From an uncultured Actinomyces sp. (GTDB taxonomy: Bacteria; Actinomycetota; Actinomycetes; Actinomycetales; Actinomycetaceae): 6,160 nucleotides of DNA. The position numbers and the translations under genes are program-made. This document shows, piece by piece, positions 1 through 3,970 of the stretch. The first letter of the stretch is position 1. Each line of letters opens with the position of its first letter. The stretch covers positions 1 to 6,160 of the forward strand of contig CALHZX010000129.1 of assembly GCA_938040725.1 (NCBI GenBank), given 5' to 3'. A model generated the notes under the pieces. That model saw nothing but the letters and a program-made list of their open reading frames with translations, searched no databases and was not told where the DNA came from.

Positions 1-32
1 TCGACACCGTCAAGGGCTGGTGGAAGAACTGA
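1..32 (+). CDS. C-terminal end of an unidentified protein (partial)
   Basis: Reading from position 3, the frame gives DTVKGWWKN followed by TGA at 30-32. The codons (GAC ACC GTC AAG GGC TGG TGG AAG AAC) are all C- or G-ending, as expected for a well-expressed gene in a high-GC actinobacterium, and a strong terminator hairpin follows 85 bases later. Only nine residues are visible, too few to name the family. The gene begins left of the window. The call rests on codon quality, the stop and the downstream terminator. Confidence 0.5.
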   Translation, partial: DTVKGWWKN

Positions 33-117
33 GCGTTCGCGCCTGACGCGACCGCATGTCAGGCTGCTTGCTGCAGGCTGAGGTTCGAGGACTGCTGTCC
101 GGCCGCCGCACACAACG

Positions 118-147
118 AGAGGCGGGATCCTTCGGGGTCCCGCCTCT
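118..147 (+). terminator. Hairpin terminator of the upstream gene
   Basis: A perfect 10-bp arm (118-127, AGAGGCGGGA, against 138-147) is extended by TCC/GGG with one T-G wobble around a TTCG tetraloop at 131-134, giving a 13-bp stem. No T-run follows, which is common for terminators in high-GC actinobacteria. It most likely ends transcription of the gene that stops at 32. As a near-perfect inverted repeat it could also stop transcription coming from the right. Confidence 0.8.
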
Positions 148-226
148 GGCGTATTCCTGGAGGTGCGGAGGCTTGCGAGCCTGCCCACAGTACGCGACAT
201 ATCGCCAGGGCACGCCAGCATCCACC

Positions 227-376
227 CGCACGTTAACCCGACAGGTGGCGGTCTGTGACCTTTCATGCGCACGTTAACCCGATGACATGCGCGTGGGCAG
301 TCCCGCCCACGCTCCGCATAGCGGGTTTGCGTGCGATATAGCGGGTTACCGGTCACCATAGTGGGTTCACGTGCGA
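227..376. repeat. Iteron-like array: five copies of GGGTTNNCGTGCG, two inverted and three direct
   Basis: CGCACGTTAACCCGA occurs identically at 227-241 and 268-282, 41 bp apart. Its complement, TCGGGTTAACGTGCG, matches a set of plus-oriented copies built on ATAGCGGGTT at 318-327 and 338-347 and ATAGTGGGTT at 358-367, spaced exactly 20 bp apart. The first and third plus units continue as TGCGTGCGA and CACGTGCGA; the middle unit diverges (ACCGGTCAC). The two orientations face each other across a hairpin at 287-319. A weaker minus-oriented copy, TGCACGTTGACCA, lies at 467-479 (10 of 13 matches to the core). Regular spacing close to two helical turns suggests cooperative protein binding, as in replication iterons or multi-site operators. 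The binding protein is unknown. Confidence 0.65.
287..319. repeat. Hairpin at the centre of the iteron-like array
   Basis: GCGTGGGC at 291-298 pairs perfectly with GCCCACGC at 305-312 around a six-base loop. The outer ATGC (287-290) pairs with GCAT (316-319) across a three-base bulge. It sits exactly between the minus-oriented and plus-oriented repeat copies, marking the symmetry centre of the array. It could also act as a terminator, but no T-run follows on either strand. Confidence 0.55.
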
Positions 377-415
377 ACAACACACCACGACAGACGCCGA
401 TTCCGCCAAACCGTA

Positions 416-466
416 GACCCATTGCGCCAAAACAACCGTTTTTGGACTCGTGTTACCCAATGGGTC
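416..466. repeat. Nested stem-loop (outer 9-bp, inner 6-bp arms)
   Basis: GACCCATTG at 416-424 is the exact complement of CAATGGGTC at 458-466. Inside it, CCAAAA at 427-432 pairs with TTTTGG at 440-445 around a seven-base loop. The right outer arm also overlaps a small palindrome, ACCCA-A-TGGGT (455-465). Two nested perfect stems in 51 bases suggest a folded RNA or a cruciform/protein-binding site. No family is recognised, and chance pairing of this size is possible. Confidence 0.35.
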
Positions 467-708
467 TGCACGTTGACCACAACACCACCACAAACCGCGA
501 GCTCACCGCCACCAAACGGGGAAATTGCATCATGAGAGGTGCGACATGCCGAAGATACACCGCCAGTCAGCTTCTACTGCCGCAAAACCACCACCACCGG
601 CACGGGGAACGCCGCGAGCACGAAGCGCCCAACCACAGTGCCCATGAACAGTGCCAGAGCACTGCCATAGCCCGCCAACTGGCACAAGAACTACGCCAGC
701 CAGGCCCC

Positions 709-870
709 TCCGGTACAAAACTCTCCACGCACACCCGCTCTCACCGCATATCCGGTACAAAACTCTCCACGCACACCCGAAATGGCCCTATTCGGCACGT
801 TTTGCCCACACAAGGAGAGTTTTGTACCGCTTTGGTCAGCACAACACTGAGCAGGGAGAATTTTGTACCG
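709..870. repeat. 29-bp direct repeats with two inverted partial copies (GGTACAAAACTCTCC family)
   Basis: Two identical 29-bp copies lie at 709-737 and 751-779 (42-bp period, 13-bp spacer). Their first part reads CCGGTACAAAACTCTCC and the rest is an ACGCACACCCG tail. The 16-bp core then appears inverted at 814-829 (GGAGAGTTTTGTACCG, exact) and 855-870 (one change, GGAGAATTTTGTACCG). The tail is not conserved in the inverted copies, so the core is the repeated unit. Plus-oriented copies could base-pair with the minus-oriented ones to form large hairpins in either transcript. The pattern resembles dispersed intergenic palindromic elements more than a CRISPR. I have an unsourced impression of similar cores in other actinobacterial intergenic regions. 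Confidence 0.75.
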
Positions 871-1020
871 AACACGAGGCAGAAATCGAACCAGCCGACA
901 CAACAGCACTCCAAGCGCGACAGGTGTAAAGGGCGCCGGAGGAATCACAGGAACACGGCCGCGACGCCCGCGGGCGGCGGCAGGGCCAGCTTGGGTTGGC
1001 AGGGCCACCGCCAGCCAAAC

Positions 1021-1128
1021 TTCGCATGCAATTCCCCCACAGCACGAACCAACACAAGCCCAAAAACCGCAGAATATCAACGATTAGATTTCAATACCTG
1101 AAATACAATCAGGGGAATTGCATGCGAA
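1021..1128. repeat. 108-bp element with perfect 17-bp terminal inverted repeats
   Basis: TTCGCATGCAATTCCCC at 1021-1037 is exactly complementary to GGGGAATTGCATGCGAA at 1112-1128. The 74 bases between carry an AT-rich inner hairpin at 1082-1110: GATT/AATC outside and ATTTCA/TGAAAT inside, with a 2x2 internal loop and an ATACC loop. Each 17-bp arm contains the near-palindrome TTCGCATGCAA, which looks like a protein-binding half. A related fragment, GGGGAAATTGCAT, occurs at 518-530. No target-site duplication is visible at the flanks. Options are a MITE-like relic, paired operator sites that loop DNA, or a structured RNA. No coding sequence lies inside. Confidence 0.65.
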
Positions 1129-1336
1129 ATTCATGATTGACAGCCAGAACTAGGCCACATGCAGCAACCCAACGCATGACCAAACAACGAGCCGACACAC
1201 CGAGCGAAGCTCGCAGCGCAGACGGCTCGCGGGCGGGCCGCCGCCCACGGCGCAGCCCGGTCCAAACACACAAGCGGCGCCCGGAACACCAGCGGCGCCA
1301 CAAGCACCCCACGCATACACGCCACCTCGGCATAAC

Positions 1337-1367
1337 AAAACCGCCCGGCCCCAATGGGGCCGGGCGG
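1337..1367 (-). terminator. Intrinsic terminator of tRNA-Ser
   Basis: CCGCCCGGCCCC at 1341-1352 pairs perfectly with 1356-1367 (12 bp, three-base loop). Read on the minus strand, the stem is followed at once by TTTTG (1340-1336), a canonical rho-independent terminator. It begins only three bases past the encoded CCA of the tRNA gene, so the tRNA is transcribed alone. Confidence 0.9.
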
Positions 1368-1370
1368 CAG

Positions 1371-1460
1371 TGGCGGTAGCGCTGGGATTTGAACCCAGGG
1401 TGGCTGTGACACCACACAGCATTTCGAGTGCTGCACCTTCGGCCGCTCGGACACGCTACC
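1371..1460 (-). tRNA. tRNA-Ser(CGA), with encoded CCA
   Basis: On the minus strand the acceptor GGTAGCG (1460-1454) pairs with CGCTACC (1381-1375), followed by discriminator G and encoded CCA (1374-1371). The T arm is CTGGG-TTCAAAT-CCCAG (1398-1382). The anticodon stem CAGCA/TGCTG holds the loop CTCGAAA, with anticodon CGA at 1426-1424, decoding UCG. An 18-base variable arm is typical of the class II serine tRNAs. The D arm contains GAGCGGCCGAAGG. TCG is a frequent serine codon in the adjacent transporter gene, so this tRNA should matter for local codon use. The gene is 90 bases including CCA. Its 3' end faces the repeat-rich block, and tRNA 3' ends are common integration sites. Confidence 0.97.
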
Positions 1461-1470
1461 TTACCCGGAT

Positions 1471-1501
1471 ACTCTACTACAGAACACCCCGGGCAGCGCA
1501 A
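1471..1501 (-). promoter_or_regulatory. Possible promoter of tRNA-Ser
   Basis: On the minus strand TTGCGC (1501-1496) is followed after 19 bases by TAGAGT (1476-1471), ending ten bases before the mature tRNA 5' end. The placement is right for a tRNA promoter, but the spacing is long and the -10 is imperfect. Confidence 0.3.
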
Positions 1502-1516
1502 ATCGACCGGGCGGGC

Positions 1517-1557
1517 TGGGAGCAGGGCCACACAGCAGCCTGGGCGCAGGGCCACAC
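1517..1557. repeat. Two-copy tandem repeat, 24-bp period
   Basis: TGGGAGCAGGGCCACAC at 1517-1533 recurs as TGGGCGCAGGGCCACAC at 1541-1557 with one mismatch. It lies between the divergent tRNA-Ser and transporter genes, upstream of the tRNA's likely promoter. It may be a simple local duplication or a tandem binding site. Confidence 0.5.
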
Positions 1558-1575
1558 GCCCCAAGATCACATGCG

Positions 1576-1590
1576 GTTCGCAAAACGAAC
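1576..1590. promoter_or_regulatory. Small dyad GTTCG-N5-CGAAC upstream of the transporter
   Basis: GTTCG at 1576-1580 and CGAAC at 1586-1590 form a perfect 5-bp dyad, about 120 bases before the transporter start and just upstream of a TTGAAA -35-like hexamer at 1613. It could be an operator. It is the reverse arrangement of an actinobacterial SOS box (CGAAC-N4-GTTCG), so LexA binding is not indicated. Confidence 0.25.
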
Positions 1591-1695
1591 GCGACCTCGG
1601 CATTGAGAACGGTTGAAAACGAGATTAAGTAACCGCATACCATTCACGCCCACTCATAAATGCACTACTCTTGCAGGGTATCTATTCAAGGCAGC

Positions 1696-1702
1696 GAAAG
1701 GA
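1696..1702 (+). promoter_or_regulatory. Ribosome binding site that fixes the GTG start of the transporter
   Basis: GAAAGGA at 1696-1702 lies six bases before GTG at 1709-1711. The frame stays open upstream to TTG at 1613, but the extra 32 residues are polar and unlike the family, and that TTG has no Shine-Dalgarno site. GTG 1709 is therefore the better start. Confidence 0.8.
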
Positions 1703-1708
1703 TTTTTC

Positions 1709-3709
1709 GTGTCTGCGCCAACTGCGACGAAGCAAACGTCGCTCAAAGAATTGACCCTGCGCGGCATCATCATCGGCGGCATTATTACGCTGGTGTTCAC
1801 GGCTGCGAACGTGTATCTGGGCCTGAAGGTCGGCCTGACCTTCGCGACCTCGATCCCGGCGGCCGTCATCTCGATGGCTGTCCTTCGCTTCTGGGGCGAC
1901 CACACGGTCCAGGAGAACAACATCGTCCAGACGATCGCGTCGGCGGCGGGCACGCTGTCGGCTGTCATCTTCGTCCTCCCCGGCCTCGTGATTGTGGGCT
2001 GGTGGAGCGGCTTCCCCTACTGGCAGACCATGTTCGTGTGCGCGGTCGGCGGTTCACTGGGCGTCATGTACTCGATCCCCCTGCGTCGCGCGCTCGTGAC
2101 GGGCTCGGACCTGCCCTACCCCGAGGGCGTGGCCGGCGCTGAGATCCTCAAGGTTGGCGATTCGACGGATTCCGGCGAGGACAACAAGCGCGGCCTGCTC
2201 GCGATCACCTGGGGCGCTCTGGCCTCGGCGGCGATGGCTCTGTTCGGCTACCTGAAGGTGACGGCCTCCGAGGTCGGTACCGCTTTCAAGATCGGTTCGA
2301 CGGGCACGATGCTCTCCACCTCCCTGTCCCTCGCTCTGATCGGCGTGGGCCACCTGGTCGGTATGACGGTGGGCGTCGCAATGCTCATCGGCATGGTGAT
2401 TTCCTACGGCGTCTTGCTGCCCCTGTACGCGAATGGCCAGCTGGAGGGCGCCAAGGACCTGACTGACGCCCTGTCGACGGTCTTCAAGACGGACGTGCGT
2501 TTCATCGGTGCGGGCGTCATGGCTGTCGCCGCCATCTGGACGCTCATCAAGATCATGGGCCCGATTGTCCGCGGCATGTCGGAGTCGCTGCGCGCCTCTC
2601 GCAGCACCAAGGAGAACGGCGCGCAAATCGACCGCACCGAGCAGGACATCCCCGGCAAGTGGGTCATCGTCTCCATCTTCGTGGCCATGATTCCGATCGC
2701 CGGCCTGCTGTGGTGGTTTATGCGCGGCACGCAGATCGAGCACAACACGGCGGTCCTGATCGCTGTTTCGGTTCTCTTTATCCTTATTGCGGGTCTGCTG
2801 GTCGCGGCCGTCTGCGGTTACATGGCGGGCCTCATTGGTTCGTCGAACTCGCCGGTGTCGGGCGTCGGCCTGCTGGTCGTCGTCATCACGGCGGTCGTCA
2901 TCCTGGCGGTGCACGGCCGCGGTTCGACGACGGAGGAGAACACGGCGCTCATCGCGTACACGCTGTTCACGTCCGCGATCGTGTTCTGTATTGCAACGAT
3001 CGCGAACGACAACCTGCAGGATCTGAAGACCGGCCAGCTGGTGGGCGCGACCCCGTGGAAGCAGCAGGTCGCCCTGGTCATCGGCGTTGTCTTTGGTTCG
3101 CTGATTATTCCTCCGGTCCTGGGGCTCATGCAGAACTCCTTTGGTTTCCAGGGTGCGCCGGGCGCTGGCCCGGATGCGCTTGCAGCTCCGCAGGCCTCGC
3201 TGATTTCTTCGCTTGCGAAGGGCGTGCTCGGCGGCGGTATCGACTGGAAGCTCCTGGGTATTGGCGCGGCGATCGGCGTTGTCGTCATCATCATCGACGA
3301 GGTTCTGCGCCCCGCGTCGAAGGGTAAGCTGGCCTTGCCTCCGCTGGCGGTCGGCATGGGTATTTACCTGCCTGTTTCCCTCACGATCCTGATCCCGATC
3401 GGCGGCCTGATTGGCTTCCTGCACAACAGGTGGGCATCCAAGCAGGCGGACGCGGAGCGCGCGAAGCGTTTCGGCACGCTGGCTGCGACGGGTCTGATCG
3501 TGGGCGAGTCCCTGTTCGGCGTTATCTACGCGGGCATCGCGGGGGCGACGGGTTCGGATTCCCCGCTGGCGCTGCCGTTCATCGGCGACGGCTACACACC
3601 GATTGCGAACGTGCTGGGCATCGCGTTCTTCGCGGGTGCGACGTGGCTGCTGTACGGCTTTGCCCGTAAGATCACGCGCGACGCAGATCGCGAGTCGGCA
3701 TCAAAGTAA
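1709..3709 (+). CDS. OPT-family oligopeptide/metal-chelate transporter
   Basis: This is a 666-residue polytopic membrane protein of the OPT (oligopeptide transporter) family, bacterial TIGR00733-like branch. Members are thought to import peptides or metal-siderophore complexes by proton symport; the substrate here cannot be read from sequence. Family hallmarks, counted from the GTG start, are NVYLGLKVG (34-42), ENNIVQTIASAAGTLS (69-84), LPYPEGVAGAEIL (135-147), GLIGSSNSPVSGVG (374-387) and NDNLQDLKTGQLVGATPW (433-450). Many hydrophobic helices span 17-57, 75-98, 104-123, 165-181, 204-242, 264-284, 317-337, 348-402, 412-431, 454-473, 515-531, 545-570, 592-612 and 631-650. The cytosol-like charged loop 286-317 precedes a helix-rich second half. 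Length fits the family, and no frameshift or missing block is seen. It is followed by a strong terminator, so it is probably monocistronic. A TTGAAA at 1613-1618 may be the -35, but no good -10 is visible. Confidence 0.93.
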   Translation: MSAPTATKQTSLKELTLRGIIIGGIITLVFTAANVYLGLKVGLTFATSIPAAVISMAVLRFWGDHTVQENNIVQTIASAAGTLSAVIFVLPGLVIVGWWSGFPYWQTMFVCAVGGSLGVMYSIPLRRALVTGSDLPYPEGVAGAEILKVGDSTDSGEDNKRGLLAITWGALASAAMALFGYLKVTASEVGTAFKIGSTGTMLSTSLSLALIGVGHLVGMTVGVAMLIGMVISYGVLLPLYANGQLEGAKDLTDALSTVFKTDVRFIGAGVMAVAAIWTLIKIMGPIVRGMSESLRASRSTKENGAQIDRTEQDIPGKWVIVSIFVAMIPIAGLLWWFMRGTQIEHNTAVLIAVSVLFILIAGLLVAAVCGYMAGLIGSSNSPVSGVGLLVVVITAVVILAVHGRGSTTEENTALIAYTLFTSAIVFCIATIANDNLQDLKTGQLVGATPWKQQVALVIGVVFGSLIIPPVLGLMQNSFGFQGAPGAGPDALAAPQASLISSLAKGVLGGGIDWKLLGIGAAIGVVVIIIDEVLRPASKGKLALPPLAVGMGIYLPVSLTILIPIGGLIGFLHNRWASKQADAERAKRFGTLAATGLIVGESLFGVIYAGIAGATGSDSPLALPFIGDGYTPIANVLGIAFFAGATWLLYGFARKITRDADRESASK

Positions 3710-3748
3710 GCGCGACGTCTGCGCGGGGTACGCCTCGCGTCACGCATC

Positions 3749-3786
3749 AGCCCCGGCCTCGTTCCTTTTCTCAGGGACGAGGCCGG
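3749..3786 (+). terminator. Hairpin terminator of the OPT transporter gene
   Basis: A 15-bp arm at 3749-3763 (CCCCGGCCTCGTTCC) pairs with 3772-3786 with a single T-G wobble around the loop TTTTCTCA. It starts 39 bases after the stop codon. There is no T-run, only TACCTTA. It separates the transporter from the downstream GH2-like gene. Confidence 0.85.
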
Positions 3787-3890
3787 GGTACCTTATGCGC
3801 ACACGGCCCCACGGGGAGCGGCTTTTTGCCCACGCGCAGGAACAAAAGTCCCACAATATGGTCCACGTCCCGTTTGCCACCCACACTTAT

Positions 3891-3908
3891 TGCGCATGTC
3901 AATGCACA
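3891..3908. promoter_or_regulatory. Operator-like dyad TGCGCAT-N4-ATGCACA
   Basis: Seven-base arms at 3891-3897 and 3902-3908 are complementary with one mismatch, in an 18-bp palindrome about 63 bases before the GH2-like start. It lies at the left edge of an AT-rich stretch. This is compatible with a binding site for a dimeric repressor or activator, as carbohydrate genes often have; no specific regulator is indicated. Confidence 0.3.
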
Positions 3909-3929
3909 TTTACCTGCATTTCAGAAAAA

Positions 3930-3964
3930 TTGCCATTTCGTGACTAAAAATTAAATGGTACTTT
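3930..3964 (+). promoter_or_regulatory. Probable promoter and overlapping dyad of the GH2-like gene (leaderless?)
   Basis: The AT-rich segment before ATG 3971 contains an extended -10, TGG-TACTTT (3956-3964), whose expected transcription start falls on or next to the A of the ATG. TTGCCA (3930-3935) with TTAAAT (3951-3956) is an alternative pair, with a short 15-bp spacer. The same stretch carries a dyad TGCCATTT-N14-AAATGGTA (3931-3938/3953-3960, one mismatch). No Shine-Dalgarno sequence precedes the ATG, consistent with a leaderless or nearly leaderless mRNA, which is common in actinobacteria. Confidence 0.45.
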
Positions 3965-3970
3965 TATTAC

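Larger units (their letters stand above)
148..1340. other. 1.2-kb gene-free, repeat-rich block
   Basis: No convincing coding sequence is visible here on either strand. The + strand is rich in A and C (hand counts: 41 of 60 at 541-600; 46 of 60 at 1261-1320, with only two T), so stop codons are rare by composition. This explains a 256-codon open frame at 331-1101 whose product is a His/Thr/Arg/Asn-rich string with no recognisable domain or ribosome site. The block holds four distinct repeat systems, described separately. It is bounded by the terminator at 118-147 and the tRNA-Ser terminator at 1337-1367. It could be a decayed integrated element beside the tRNA 3' end, a replication, transfer or segregation site, or a set of structured non-coding RNAs. 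The sequence alone does not decide. Confidence 0.6.

Noticed and set aside
227..376. Chromosomal oriC or parS site
   Set aside because: No DnaA boxes (TTNTCCACA type) and no parS-like TGTTTCACGTGAAACA were found. The repeat motif is different from both, so only a generic iteron-like label is used.
709..779. CRISPR array
   Set aside because: There are only two direct copies with a 13-bp spacer, cores then appear inverted, and there are no cas genes. This is not CRISPR architecture.
331..1101. 256-codon open frame on the + strand
   Set aside because: It spans two of the repeat systems in full and parts of two others, has no ribosome site or domain, and is open because the strand is A/C-rich and poor in T. 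The predicted product is a compositionally biased string containing the translated repeats.
1576..1590. LexA/SOS box
   Set aside because: The half-sites are in the opposite arrangement (GTTCG-N5-CGAAC instead of CGAAC-N4-GTTCG).
2054..3424. 456-codon open frame on the minus strand inside the transporter
   Set aside because: It is antisense to an unmistakable OPT gene. The product is an Arg/Asp/Gln-rich shadow typical of the reverse of GC-rich coding DNA.
3803..3825. Second terminator with a T5 run after the OPT gene
   Set aside because: The CCCC/GGGG pairing before TTTTT leaves almost no loop and the stem is interrupted. The strong hairpin at 3749-3786 is sufficient.
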